64,000 nucleotides of DNA from Verrucomicrobiota bacterium (GCA_016871675.1 VHCN01000006.1:1-64000); one strand, 5' to 3'; counted from the stretch's first letter, positions 55,416-64,000 are shown. Translations and numbers: made by a program. The notes: a model not told the origin generated them from the letters alone.

Positions 55416-56128
55416 GCGCGACCCTCGAAATCAAGGACCTCGCCGTGAACTACGGCGCCATCACCGCCCTGCACGGCGTCTCGCTCAAAGTCGAGCAGGG
55501 CGCCATCGTCACGCTCATCGGCGGCAACGGCGCGGGCAAGACCACGACCCTTCGCACCGTGTCGGGACTCATCCGCCCGAAGTCCGGGGACATTCTCTAC
55601 GAGGGTCGCAGCATCGCCGGCGCGAAGCCGCACCAGCTCGTCGCGCGCGGACTTGCCCACGTGCCCGAGGGCCGCATGATTTTCGCGAACCTCACCGTGC
55701 GCGAGAATCTCCGGATGGGCGCCTACTTGCGACGCGACAAGGCGGGCATCGCGAAGGACCTCGATTACGTGTTCGCCGTGTTTCCGCGGTTGAAGGAGCG
55801 CGAGCAGCAGGTCGCCGGCACGCTCTCGGGCGGCGAACAGCAGATGCTCGCCATCGGCCGCGCGTTGATGAGCAAGCCGCGGTTCCTCATGCTCGACGAA
55901 CCCTCGCTCGGCATCGCGCCGCTGCTCGTGAAGACGATTTTCGAAAAGGTCGTGGAGATCAACCGCGAGCAAAAGATCACCATCCTCCTCGTCGAACAGA
56001 ACGCCAACCTCGCGCTCGAAGTCTCGCGCTTCGGCTACGTCCTCGAAACCGGCCGCGTGATTCTGCAGGACGAGTCCAAATCCCTCCGCGCCAACCCTCA
56101 AGTCAAGAGCGCGTATCTCGGCGCGTAA
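55412..56128 (+). CDS. livF: Branched-chain amino acid ABC transporter ATPase LivF
   Basis: A 238-residue ABC ATPase. Walker A is GGNGAGKTTTLRTV, the Q-loop region HVPEGRMIFANLTVRENL, the signature LSGGEQQMLAIGRAL, Walker B FLMLDEPSLGIAP and the switch LLVEQNANLAL. ATG 55412 overlaps the livG stop (ATGA). It is the last gene of the operon; a convergent TPR gene follows after 11 bases. Confidence 0.94.
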   Translation: MSATLEIKDLAVNYGAITALHGVSLKVEQGAIVTLIGGNGAGKTTTLRTVSGLIRPKSGDILYEGRSIAGAKPHQLVARGLAHVPEGRMIFANLTVRENLRMGAYLRRDKAGIAKDLDYVFAVFPRLKEREQQVAGTLSGGEQQMLAIGRALMSKPRFLMLDEPSLGIAPLLVKTIFEKVVEINREQKITILLVEQNANLALEVSRFGYVLETGRVILQDESKSLRANPQVKSAYLGA

Positions 56129-56139
56129 CGGCACGGCGT

Positions 56140-56457
56140 TCACGCCGCGCCGGATTCCGCCAGCAGTTGCTCCAATTCGGCCTGCGGCCCCTCGTGATGC
56201 TGCGCGATGGCGAGCTTGAGCGCGCGCTCGAATGTCTCTTTCGCGGCAGGCTTGTTCCCGAGGGCTTGCTCGCATTTGCCGAGCAGGATGGCGACGGCCA
56301 TCCAGTCAGGCTTGGCCGCGAGCGCGAGGGCGAATTGCCCGCGGGCTGCTTCGAAGTCGCCGAGATCAAAGTGCGCCTTGCCGAGGCTGAAGCGCGCCAT
56401 CGCGTTGTCCGGGAACTTCGCGAGCGCCCGCTCGCAGCGTTCGATGTTGGAATTCAT
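56140..56457 (-). CDS. Small tetratricopeptide repeat protein
   Basis: A 105-residue protein with about two and a half TPR motifs (CERALAKFPDNAMARFSLGK, AHFDLGDFEAARGQFALALA, LLGKCEQALGNKPAAKETFE), so a protein-protein scaffold. No signal peptide. ATG 56457 was chosen; the sequence just upstream (56497-56520) is a GCATTCCG-type dispersed repeat, so the longer in-frame start is doubtful. It follows the SDR gene on the same strand. Confidence 0.75.
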   Translation of the reverse strand: MNSNIERCERALAKFPDNAMARFSLGKAHFDLGDFEAARGQFALALAAKPDWMAVAILLGKCEQALGNKPAAKETFERALKLAIAQHHEGPQAELEQLLAESGAA

Positions 56458-56496
56458 CGGAGCTTCAACGTGCGTCGCGGGTCTCCCTCCGTTTCG

Positions 56497-56520
56497 CATT
56501 CCGGAGCCCGCATTCCGCAT
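56497..56520. repeat. GCATTCCG-type dispersed repeat, intergenic copy
   Basis: GCATTCCGGAG and GCATTCCGCAT lie head to tail between the SDR and TPR genes. The same unit is found inside argS at about 60086-60112. Confidence 0.5.
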
Positions 56521-56532
56521 CCAGTTCGCGCC

Positions 56533-57243
56533 TCACGCCGGCCGCACAAGGATCTCCTCCACCAGCGCGCGCGGGGGGATGTTGATGGCCAGCAGCGCGC
56601 AGGCGGCGACGTCCTCGGACTTCATCATCACCGCCCGCGCCGCGGCGTCGGGCACCACGGGGCGCTTGTCGAGCAGCGGCGTGTCGATGTCGCCGGGAAA
56701 CACCGAGCAGGCGCGGATGCCGTTCTTGCGCTCCTCGGCGTTGATGGACTGCGTGAGTCCGGCCTGGCCAAACTTGGAGACCACGTAGGCCGGGCCGCTC
56801 TTCGGGCTCGCCTGCCGGCCCGCGTCGGAGACGATGTTGACGATGGTGCCGCTGCGCCGGGCGCGCATCTGCGGCAGAAACGCCTGCGCGCAGTAGTAGG
56901 AGCCGTGCAGGTTCGCATCGATCACAGCGTGATAGTCCTCGAGCGAAAGCACGGCGAGCGAGCGGTTCGGGATGTTCGTGCCGGCCGCGTTCACCAGCAC
57001 CTCGACGGTGCCGAATTTCTTCAAGACCGACTTCGCCATCCGCTGCACCGCCGCGACGTCACCGATGTCGCACGGGCAGACCAGCAGCCGCGGGCCGAGC
57101 CGGCCCGCGCGTTTCACGGTGGCGTCGAGCGCGCCGCGGCGGCGGCCGAGGATGGCGACGCGCCAGCCTTCTTTCACGAGCGCGAGCGCGGTGGCTTGGC
57201 CGACTCCGCTGCCGGCCCCGGTGACGACGGCGTGTTTGTTCAT
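56533..57243 (-). CDS. Short-chain dehydrogenase/reductase
   Basis: A 236-residue classical SDR. The cofactor motif is VVTGAGSGVGQATALAL (TGxxxGxG), the structural motif NAAGTN, and the catalytic Ser and Y-x-x-x-K are in SDAGRQASPKSGPAYVVSKFG. ATG 57243 was chosen because it directly precedes the first strand. NADP preference is suggested by the basic GRRRGAL after strand 2. The substrate is unknown. Confidence 0.88.
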   Translation of the reverse strand: MNKHAVVTGAGSGVGQATALALVKEGWRVAILGRRRGALDATVKRAGRLGPRLLVCPCDIGDVAAVQRMAKSVLKKFGTVEVLVNAAGTNIPNRSLAVLSLEDYHAVIDANLHGSYYCAQAFLPQMRARRSGTIVNIVSDAGRQASPKSGPAYVVSKFGQAGLTQSINAEERKNGIRACSVFPGDIDTPLLDKRPVVPDAAARAVMMKSEDVAACALLAINIPPRALVEEILVRPA

Positions 57244-57365
57244 GGTGGTGCGTGGCAGCGAAGCGTCGGTGTTCATCGCGCTCCGGTCGGCGCGGAACGT
57301 AACGGTTCCCCGGCTGCGGATTCAATTCAGAATCCTCGGCGCCGCGGGCGCCGGAGAAAGCGACC

Positions 57366-57394
57366 TTGATACGCGCGGAGCCTGTCCCTACTGT
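57366..57394 (+). promoter_or_regulatory. Promoter-like element for the nucleoside transporter
   Basis: TTGATA (57366-57371), a 17-base spacer and TACTGT (57389-57394). The ATG at 57401 is only 6 bases after the -10 box, so a transcript from here would be leaderless. Confidence 0.45.
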
Positions 57395-57400
57395 CCGCGC

Positions 57401-58651
57401 ATGCACCTCCTCATTGGCGCCCTCGGCATCGTCGTGCTCATCTCCTGCGCCTGGGCGCTTTCGTATGACCGGAAGAAGTTCCCGTGGCGCATCGTCATCG
57501 CGGGCATCTCGCTTCAGGTCGTGTTCGGCGCGCTGATCCTCAACACGACGCCGGGGCGCGCCTTCTTCGACTTCTTCAACACCGCAGTCACGAAGTTCAT
57601 CAGCTTCGCGGGCAAAGGCACCGGGATGGTGTTCGGCCCGCTGGCGGACGGCGACCTGCTCGGCAAGTCGTGGGGCCCGCAGAATTCCGTGATCTTCGCC
57701 GTGCTCGTCGCGGGCACGATCATCCTCGTGTCGGCCGTGTCGTCGTTCCTGTATCACTACGGCCTCCTGCAGGTCGTGGTGCGCGGCGTGGCGTGGGTGA
57801 TGCAACGCGTGATGCGGACCAGCGGCAGCGAGAGCCTCTCGGCCGCGGCGAACATCTTCATGGGCCAGACCGAGGCGCCGCTCGTCATCAAGCCGTATCT
57901 CCCCGGCATGACGCGCAGCGAAATCCTCGCGATGATGATCGGCGGCATGGCCACCATCGCCGGCGGCGTGCTCGCCGTTTATGTGAGCTTCGGCGTGGAC
58001 GCGGGCCACCTGCTCACTGCCTCGGTGATGAACGCGCCCGCAGGGCTGCTGATGGCCAAGATTCTCCTGCCGGAATCCGAGGCCAGCCCCACGGCGTCCG
58101 GCGCGCACGCGGATGTCCCGCGCGAGACGGTGAACGGGCTCGACGCGCTGTGCGTCGGCGCGGGCGACGGCATGAAACTCGCGATCAATGTCATCGCGAT
58201 GCTCATCGCGTTCGTCGCCCTCGTTTACGCGGCGAACTACCTCGTGTCCCTCCCGCAGGAATGGGCGCAGGTGCAGCAGCCGGTCACCATCCAGAAGTTC
58301 CTCGGCTGGGTGAACGCGCCGTTTGCGTTCCTGATGGGCATTCCGTGGAAGGACTGCACGGCAGTCGGGCAGGTCTTCGGCGAACGCATCGTGCTCAACG
58401 AATTCATCGCGTATCTCACGCTCACCGGCGAGCCGATCAAGGGCGCCATCGAGCCGCGCAGCTTTAACATCGCCGCCTACGCCATCTGCGGGTTTGCGAA
58501 TTTCAGCAGCATCGCCATCCAGATCGGCGGCATCGGCTCGCTCGCTCCCGGGCGCCGGGGCGACCTCGCCAAGCTCGGCCTTCGCGCCATGGCGGGCGGC
58601 CTGCTCGCGACGTATCTCACCGGCACCATCGCCGGGATTCTGATGAAGTGA
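57401..58651 (+). CDS. nupC: NupC-family concentrative nucleoside transporter
   Basis: A 416-residue polytopic inner-membrane symporter importing nucleosides with H+ or Na+. Family segments are GVFGFLF-type as LADGDLLGKSWGPQNSVIFAV, SGSESLSAAANIFMGQTEAPLVIKPYL (split by the conserved Q-T-E-A-P), GGMATIAGGVLAVYV, and NFSSIAIQIGGIGSLAPGRR. It may salvage pyrimidines in concert with pyrR control, but no PyrR site is seen upstream. Confidence 0.92.
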   Translation: MHLLIGALGIVVLISCAWALSYDRKKFPWRIVIAGISLQVVFGALILNTTPGRAFFDFFNTAVTKFISFAGKGTGMVFGPLADGDLLGKSWGPQNSVIFAVLVAGTIILVSAVSSFLYHYGLLQVVVRGVAWVMQRVMRTSGSESLSAAANIFMGQTEAPLVIKPYLPGMTRSEILAMMIGGMATIAGGVLAVYVSFGVDAGHLLTASVMNAPAGLLMAKILLPESEASPTASGAHADVPRETVNGLDALCVGAGDGMKLAINVIAMLIAFVALVYAANYLVSLPQEWAQVQQPVTIQKFLGWVNAPFAFLMGIPWKDCTAVGQVFGERIVLNEFIAYLTLTGEPIKGAIEPRSFNIAAYAICGFANFSSIAIQIGGIGSLAPGRRGDLAKLGLRAMAGGLLATYLTGTIAGILMK

Positions 58652-58666
58652 CGGCGCGCAGCTCGC

Positions 58667-59743
58667 CTACGCCACCGGCAGCCCGCTCGCGAGCAACACC
58701 GTCTCCTGTGTCGCGAGGTCGTGCGCGGGCGGCCATCCGAACTTCTTCTCGCCGCGGATGACCTTCGCGAAGTCCGCGAAATCCGCCTCGTATCGCGGCA
58801 GGTTGGGAAAGCTCACATCCTGATAACCTTTCTTGAAGTCGCCGCGCGGCTGCGCCAGTGCGAGGCGCGCCTTCGGCGGCTCGAGCGGGCGGATGTCGAA
58901 CGTGCCGGCGTCGCCGCACACCACGAACTGCCGCCGCGCGCCGCCGTCCACTTCGACCAAGGCGCTGCGGACGGTGACGGTGGCGTTCGGGTAATCGAGC
59001 ACGGCGAGCTGGTTGTCGAGCAGGTCGTCCTTGAAGTTGCCGCTGTGGCGCGCGAAGGCGGTGACTTTCTGCGGGCGGCCCAGCACCGTCACCACCGCGT
59101 CAATCACGTGGCAACCCAGCTCGAACATGGTTCCGCCGCGATACGGCAGCAGCTTGTTCCGGTCGCCCGCGCCGCTGGCCTTGCTGATGACCGTCTCGAT
59201 GGAAAAGACGCGTCCGAGCCAGCCCTCGCGCACGGCGCGGAAGCACAATTCGAACGCGGGATTGTAGCGGAACATGTAGCCCATCTTGACCGTGAGTCCG
59301 CGCCGGGTCGCCTCGTCGAGCAGCGCCTTGAACTGCGGCAGCGACTCACCCGCGGGCTTGTCCAGATGAATGTGCATGCCGGCCTTCACACAGCGCGCGC
59401 CCACGGCGAGCAGGTCCTTCACCTCGGTCTCCACGGCGACCATCTTCAGCCCCGGCGTGTTGAGCAACTGCTCCTCCGTCATCATCGGCACGCCCTGGTA
59501 GGCCGGGTTTTTCTCGAGCGCGCGCACGGCTCGGAGGCGTTCGTCGGGTTCGACGAAGCCGACCACCTCGAAGTCCGGCGACTTGCGCATCGCGGCCATC
59601 TGCCCGTCGGCGTGCGCGTGGCCGGTGCCAATCTGCCCGACGCGGATGCGCGGCGTGGACTTGGAAGGCTCCGCGGCGCGCGCGTTGAAACCGGCGAGCA
59701 GTGCGGCGTTGCCAGTGGCTGCGAGGAAATGGCGGCGGTTCAT
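58667..59743 (-). CDS. TAT-exported Gfo/Idh/MocA family oxidoreductase
   Basis: A 358-residue protein with a twin-arginine-type leader (MNRRHFLAATGNAALLAGF), then the Rossmann segment IRVGQIGTGHAHADGQM. The family EKP-type motif is HIHLDKPAGESLPQF, with the conserved HVID-like GCHVIDAVVTV in the C-terminal half. The substrate is unknown. ATG 59743 was chosen because it places RR at residues 3-4. It lies downstream of argS on the same strand with a 67-base gap. Confidence 0.85.
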   Translation of the reverse strand: MNRRHFLAATGNAALLAGFNARAAEPSKSTPRIRVGQIGTGHAHADGQMAAMRKSPDFEVVGFVEPDERLRAVRALEKNPAYQGVPMMTEEQLLNTPGLKMVAVETEVKDLLAVGARCVKAGMHIHLDKPAGESLPQFKALLDEATRRGLTVKMGYMFRYNPAFELCFRAVREGWLGRVFSIETVISKASGAGDRNKLLPYRGGTMFELGCHVIDAVVTVLGRPQKVTAFARHSGNFKDDLLDNQLAVLDYPNATVTVRSALVEVDGGARRQFVVCGDAGTFDIRPLEPPKARLALAQPRGDFKKGYQDVSFPNLPRYEADFADFAKVIRGEKKFGWPPAHDLATQETVLLASGLPVA

Positions 59744-59810
59744 GATGCCGGAAGCTCTACACGATGGCGGCCCGCCGCGCCAGCCTTCGAGGCTTCTGCG
59801 CGTTCCCCGC

Positions 59811-61574
59811 TCACATCTGTTCCGGCGACTCGATGCCGAGAGCGGCGAGGCCCTGTTCGAGCACGCGGCCGGTGAGACCGCACAACGCAAGCCGCGCCTC
59901 GCGCACCGCGCCCCCGGCCTTGAGCACCGGGCACGCCTCGTAAAAGCGCGTGAACTCGCCCGCGAGCTCGTAGAGGTAATTGCAGAGGAAGTTCGGCCGG
60001 TATTCGTCCGCCACCGCCTCGAGTGTCAGACCGAAGTTGAGCAGGCGCCTCGCAAGCGCGAATTCCGCGGGCTCGGTCAGCGTGCATTCGGCACTCCGCA
60101 TTCCGGATTCCGCGTCGGCACCTCCCTTGCGGAAGATGCTGCGGACGCGGGTCGAGGCGTATTGCAGATACGGCGCGGTGTTGCCGCTGAGCGAAAGCAT
60201 GCGGTCCCAACTGAACACGTAGTCCGTCTGCCGGTTCGGCAGCAGGTCCGCGTATTTCACCGCGCCGATGCCAACCACGCGCGCGATCCCGCGCCGCGTG
60301 GCATCGGGGAGCTCGGGATTCTTCTCGGTGACGACCTTGAGCGCGCGTTCCTCGGCCTCGTCGAGCAAGTCGGCGAGTTTCACCGATTCGCCGGAGCGCG
60401 CCTTGAAGGGCCGGCCATCCTCGCCAAGGATCGAACCGAACCACACGTGCGCGAGCCGCACGTCCTCGTTCGGGTGCCAGCGGCGGAAGGTTTGAAACAG
60501 TTGCTGGAAGTGGAGCTGCTGCCGGCCGTCGGTGACGTAGATGATCTCCTCCGGGTGCCACGTGGCGAGCCGGTGCGCGAGGGTCGCGAGGTCGGTCGTG
60601 GAGTAGTTGAAGCCGCCGTCGCTCTTCTGAATGAGCTGCGGGTTCGGATGCCACTGGCCGTCGCGCTGGATCTGAAACGGATCGTCCTTTGGCGGCCGCG
60701 TGCCGTCCGAGAACACGCACACCGCGCCCTCGCTCTCGCGCGCGAGTCCGCCCGCGAGCAGCGCGTCCACCACGCCGCGGAGTTGCGGATTGTAAAAGCT
60801 CTCGCCGAGCGTGTGGTCGAACTTCACTCCGAGCCGCGCGTAGATCGTGTCGAACTGCGCCTGCGAGAGCCGGATCATCTCGCGCCAGACGACGAGGTTT
60901 TCCGGGTCGCCGGATTGGAGTTTCACCAACTCCGTCTTCGCCGCCTCGCGCACGGCGGGGTCGGCGTCGCACGCGGCATTGACCGACTTGTAAATGCGCT
61001 CAAGCTCGGCGATCGGGTCGGCGGCGAGCGCGGCGCGGTTGAGCTCGCGCTTCCATCCGAGCAACAGCATGCCGAATTGCGTGCCCCAGTCGCCGATGTG
61101 GTTGTCGGTCACGACGCGGTGACCGAGCAGGCGCAGCACGCGCGCGAGGCAATCGCCGAGGATCGTCGAGCGGATGTGGCCGACGTGCATCGGCTTGGCC
61201 ACGTTCGGCGAGCTGAAGTCGATGACGACCGTGCGCGGGTGCGCAGCGCGCCCGAAAAACAGGTGGTCGCCGCGCGCCGCGGAGGCGAGCGCCGCGCCGA
61301 TCGCGTCGGGTTTGAGCCGGAAGTTCAGGAACCCCGCGCCTGCAATCTCGACCGGCTCGCACCAGCGCGCGACATCGAGCCTCGACTGCACGTCGGCGGC
61401 GAGCTGGCGCGGGTTGAGCTTGCGCTGCTTCGCGAGGCCGATGAGCGCGTTGCACTGGTAGTCGCCGAACCTCGCGTCCGGGCACGGGCGCACGAGCACG
61501 GACGAAACGTCCGCGTCCGGCAGCGCCGCGGCGACGGCGCGCCGGAGTTCGCGTTGAAGTTCCCGGTGCAGCAT
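59811..61574 (-). CDS. argS: Arginyl-tRNA synthetase
   Basis: A 587-residue class I aminoacyl-tRNA synthetase. The N-terminal Arg-tRNA additional domain covers about 1-90. The HIGH-type motif is VAKPMHVGHIRSTILGD. The KMSKS loop is replaced by RSGESVKLADLLDEA, as is common in ArgRS. The anticodon-binding helical domain lies at 460-587. A 12-residue insert AESGMRSAECTL at about residue 492 is encoded by a GCATTCCG-type dispersed repeat. ATG 61574 fits the family start; in-frame upstream sequence is antisense to the next gene. Confidence 0.95.
   Translation of the reverse strand: MLHRELQRELRRAVAAALPDADVSSVLVRPCPDARFGDYQCNALIGLAKQRKLNPRQLAADVQSRLDVARWCEPVEIAGAGFLNFRLKPDAIGAALASAARGDHLFFGRAAHPRTVVIDFSSPNVAKPMHVGHIRSTILGDCLARVLRLLGHRVVTDNHIGDWGTQFGMLLLGWKRELNRAALAADPIAELERIYKSVNAACDADPAVREAAKTELVKLQSGDPENLVVWREMIRLSQAQFDTIYARLGVKFDHTLGESFYNPQLRGVVDALLAGGLARESEGAVCVFSDGTRPPKDDPFQIQRDGQWHPNPQLIQKSDGGFNYSTTDLATLAHRLATWHPEEIIYVTDGRQQLHFQQLFQTFRRWHPNEDVRLAHVWFGSILGEDGRPFKARSGESVKLADLLDEAEERALKVVTEKNPELPDATRRGIARVVGIGAVKYADLLPNRQTDYVFSWDRMLSLSGNTAPYLQYASTRVRSIFRKGGADAESGMRSAECTLTEPAEFALARRLLNFGLTLEAVADEYRPNFLCNYLYELAGEFTRFYEACPVLKAGGAVREARLALCGLTGRVLEQGLAALGIESPEQM
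60086..60112. repeat. GCATTCCG-type repeat inside argS
   Basis: GCATTCGGCACTCCGCATTC continuing to CGGATTCCGC encodes the argS insert in frame. It matches the intergenic units at 56497-56520 (GCATTCCG, CCGCATTCC). Confidence 0.5.
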
Positions 61575-61715
61575 GGGCCGCGATGATTCAAAGCGTGCCG
61601 GGCCGTGTCGAGTGAATTGGTGGGGCGCATCACGCCGGGTGCGCCGGGTCGAGTGATCCGCGAGAATTGCAGTTCTCACCGGCCGCCTGCTGTGGTTGGA
61701 TGCCGCGCGATTTCC

Positions 61716-64000
61716 ATGAACGCCCATCTCGCCTTCGCGCGCGTCCTTCCCGTCCTGCTTGCACTCAGCCTCGTCAGGTTCGCGCCGGAAGCCGCGGCCC
61801 AGAAGCTCACGTCCCCGAAGGAATTCCTCGGCCACGCCATCGGCGACGACTACTTTCTGGCCAACTACACGCAGCTCACGAACTACTGGGCGCGGCTCGA
61901 TCGCGAGTCGGACCGGCTCAAGGTCGTGCGCATCGGCACCACGGAGGAAGGGCGGCCGATGTTCATGTCCATCGTCACGTCGCCGGCGAACCACCGGCGG
62001 CTTGCGAGATTCAAGGAGGCTTCCGCCAAGCTCGCGCGCGCCGAGATTTCCGAGAAGGAGGCCCGCAAGCTCGCCGACGAGGGCCGCGCGGTGGTGTGGA
62101 TTGATGGCGGCCTGCACGCGAGCGAAATCCTCTGCGCGCAGGTGCTCATCGAGACGGCGTGGCAGCTCGTGAGCGGGCGCGACGCGGAGACGCAGCGTTT
62201 TCTGGACGACTGCATCGTGCTGCTCGTCCACGCGAATCCCGACGGAATGGACCTCTGCTCCGACTGGTATATGCGCGCGACGAACCCGACGAACCGCTCG
62301 CTCGCCGGCCTGCCGCGCCTCTACCAGAAATACATCGGGCACGACAACAACCGCGACTTCTACGCGAGCACGCAGGCGGAGACCAAGGCGATGAACCGCG
62401 TGATGTATCGCGAGTGGTTTCCGCAGATGGTTTACAACCATCACCAGACGGGGCCGCCGGGCACGGTGCTGTTCTGCCCGCCGTTCCGCGACCCGTTCAA
62501 CTACCACGTGCACCCGCTTGTCGTCAGCGGCATTGACGCCGTGGGCGCGGCGATGATGAACCGCTTCCTCGCGGAGAACAAACCCGGCGCGACGACGCGT
62601 TCGGGCGCGCGCTATTCGACGTGGTGGAACGGCGGCCTGCGCACGACCGCGTATTTTCACAACATGATCGGCATCCTCACCGAGACCATCGGCAGCCCGA
62701 CGCCGATGCAAATTCCGTTCAACCCATCGCTCCAGCTCCCGCGCGCGGATTACATCGCGCCGATTGCGCCGCAGACGTGGCATTTCCGGCAGTCGGTGGA
62801 TTACTCGGTCACGGCGAACAAGGGCATCCTCGACTACGCGTCGCGCCACCGCGCACAACTGCTCTGGAACTTTTACAAGATGGGCCGCGATGCCATCGCC
62901 CGCGGCAAGGGCGACTCGTGGACCATCACGCCCAGGCGCGTCGAGGCCGCGAAGGCCGCGCGCGCCGGCGGCCCTCGCGCGTCGGGCGCGGAGGAGTTCG
63001 AGAAATCCTTCCGCGCGCCCGCGCAGCGCGACGCCCGCGCCTATGTGGTCCCGTCGAGCCAGGGCGACTTCCCAACGGCCACGAAGTTCATCAACGCCCT
63101 CATCGAGACCGGCGTGAAGGTGCAGCGCGCGGCGAAGCCGTTCGACGTGGCGGGCAGGTCGTATCCCGCCGGCAGCTACGTCGTGCCGTGCGCCCAGGCG
63201 TTTCGCGCGCACGTGGTGGATTTGTTCGAGCCGCAGGATCATCCGAACGACTTCGCGTATCCCGGCGCGCCGCCGACGCCGCCCTACGACAGCGCGGGCT
63301 GGACGCTTGCGTTCCAGATGGGCGTGAAGTTTGACCGCGTGTTCGAGGAGGTGGACGGACTTTTCGAGCCGCTCGACGACGTGGTGCCGCCGCCGCCCGC
63401 GCCGGTGCTCGACGAGAAGGGCGCAGTCGGATTCTTCCTGCACATGCGGGCGAACGATTCCATCCGCGCCGTGAACCGGCTGCTCGCCGCGGGCGAGGAA
63501 GTGCGGCGGCTCCGCGAACCCTTCACGGCGGAGGGCTTCCGGCATCCGGCCGGGATGTTTTTCATCACGCGACGCGACTCGACGCAGCCGTTGCTGCAAA
63601 AGACCGCGCGCGAACTCGGCACACGCTTCACCGGCAGCAAGGAGGCGCCCGCCAGCGAGGCCGTCCTTCTGCGCCCGCCGCGCATCGCGTTGTGGGACCG
63701 CTACGGCGGCTCGATGCCGAGCGGGTGGACGCGGTGGATTCTCGAGCAGTTCGAGTTTCCGTTCAAAGTGGTGTTCCCGCCCGAACTGGATGCGGGCGGG
63801 TTGGGGGAGAAGTTTGACGTGCTCGTGCTTGTGGACGGCGCCATGCCGGGTTTCGCGGGAACGGCCGGCTCGAACACAAATCGCGCGACAGCACCGGCCG
63901 CGACGGGCGACGCGCAACCGCCGGACACGGGCGGCTCGCTCAGCGAGCAGAGCATCCCGGCGGAGTTTCGCGGCCGGCGCGGCAGCATCACCACCACGCG
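61716..64000 (+). CDS. Exported M14 zinc carboxypeptidase (runs off the window)
   Basis: At least 761 residues with no stop before the window edge. The signal peptide spans residues 1-28 (RFAPEAAAQK). The M14 peptidase domain covers about 35-330. The zinc-binding H-x-x-E is in DGGLHASEILCAQVL (about residue 137), and the downstream His in YNHHQTGPPGTVLF is the likely third ligand. A long C-terminal region with beta-rich and linker segments follows, including a Thr/Ala-rich stretch near 725-745. It would cleave C-terminal residues of peptides outside the cytoplasm. It diverges from argS; starts are 141 bases apart. Confidence 0.88.
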   Translation, partial: MNAHLAFARVLPVLLALSLVRFAPEAAAQKLTSPKEFLGHAIGDDYFLANYTQLTNYWARLDRESDRLKVVRIGTTEEGRPMFMSIVTSPANHRRLARFKEASAKLARAEISEKEARKLADEGRAVVWIDGGLHASEILCAQVLIETAWQLVSGRDAETQRFLDDCIVLLVHANPDGMDLCSDWYMRATNPTNRSLAGLPRLYQKYIGHDNNRDFYASTQAETKAMNRVMYREWFPQMVYNHHQTGPPGTVLFCPPFRDPFNYHVHPLVVSGIDAVGAAMMNRFLAENKPGATTRSGARYSTWWNGGLRTTAYFHNMIGILTETIGSPTPMQIPFNPSLQLPRADYIAPIAPQTWHFRQSVDYSVTANKGILDYASRHRAQLLWNFYKMGRDAIARGKGDSWTITPRRVEAAKAARAGGPRASGAEEFEKSFRAPAQRDARAYVVPSSQGDFPTATKFINALIETGVKVQRAAKPFDVAGRSYPAGSYVVPCAQAFRAHVVDLFEPQDHPNDFAYPGAPPTPPYDSAGWTLAFQMGVKFDRVFEEVDGLFEPLDDVVPPPPAPVLDEKGAVGFFLHMRANDSIRAVNRLLAAGEEVRRLREPFTAEGFRHPAGMFFITRRDSTQPLLQKTARELGTRFTGSKEAPASEAVLLRPPRIALWDRYGGSMPSGWTRWILEQFEFPFKVVFPPELDAGGLGEKFDVLVLVDGAMPGFAGTAGSNTNRATAPAATGDAQPPDTGGSLSEQSIPAEFRGRRGSITTT

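Noticed and set aside
61575-63917. N-terminal extension of the argS frame to more than 1,300 residues
   Set aside because: The extension is antisense to the M14 peptidase, which has a signal peptide and zinc motifs; ArgRS starts normally at 61574.

Overview
This window is a continuous stretch of very GC-rich bacterial chromosome carrying about 57 protein genes. No rRNA, tRNA, CRISPR array, transposase or phage gene was seen. Gene content points to the Planctomycetota-Verrucomicrobiota group, most likely a soil or freshwater verrucomicrobium (inference from gene style, no database search): TAT-exported Gfo/Idh/MocA proteins, a BamB-like PQQ-propeller protein beginning with a DWPRFRGPD motif, two secreted acetylxylan-esterase-like hydrolases, a DUF1559-type pseudopilin, pilin clusters with GspE_N proteins, and short dispersed palindromic repeats.

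Layout. 1-7.6 kb: secreted glycosidase-like protein, rluE, slyX, pyrF, Gfo/Idh oxidoreductase, esterase. 7.6-11.6 kb (minus): a TPR/GspE_N protein, a PilB/GspE ATPase and moeA. 11.7-15.1 kb: VIT/vWA protein converging on a thioredoxin-like TlpA protein whose active-site first Cys is encoded by in-frame UGA. 15.4-19.5 kb: GNAT-aminotransferase fusion, TPMT-like methyltransferase, zwf. 19.6-27.8 kb: esterase and PQQ protein, glgP, glpD, argG, unknown protein. 27.9-30.2 kb: exbB-exbD, left-handed beta-helix transferase, broken VanZ-like gene. 30.2-36.4 kb (minus): nusA-infB-rbfA-nrnA-truB with a promoter and attenuator-like hairpin upstream of nusA. 36.4-44.6 kb: lysozyme-like protein, cinA, fur plus a heme-type membrane protein, S9 peptidase, lipoprotein, DUF1559 pseudopilin, aldo/keto reductase, yjbQ. 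44.7-46.5 kb: small unknown gene, then pyrR-pyrB preceded by a PyrR-box-like hairpin and a terminator that abuts the pyrR start codon. 46.5-52.7 kb (minus): two successive PilV-PilW-PilX-like minor-pilin modules. 52.7-56.1 kb: livHMGF importer. 56.1-64 kb: TPR protein, SDR, nupC-type transporter, Gfo/Idh oxidoreductase, argS, and a secreted M14 carboxypeptidase that runs off the window.

How the parts fit. Pyrimidine synthesis (pyrF, pyrR, pyrB) and nucleoside uptake (nupC) are all present, and pyrRB looks controlled by attenuation. Secretion/pilus parts (PilB-like ATPase, GspE_N protein, seven pilin-like genes) recur. Carbohydrate and peptide scavenging is served by the glycosidase-like protein, the esterases, GlgP, Zwf, the peptidases and the Liv importer.

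Most valuable observations: (1) a candidate selenoprotein at 14162-15118 with a bacterial-SECIS-compatible hairpin 31 nt after the UGA; (2) a candidate PyrR-dependent attenuator outside the classical Firmicute setting, with an overlapping 21-residue leader peptide; (3) a duplicated minor-pilin module; (4) an intrinsic-terminator hairpin in the nusA leader; (5) short dispersed repeats that have been recruited into, or interrupt, coding sequence.
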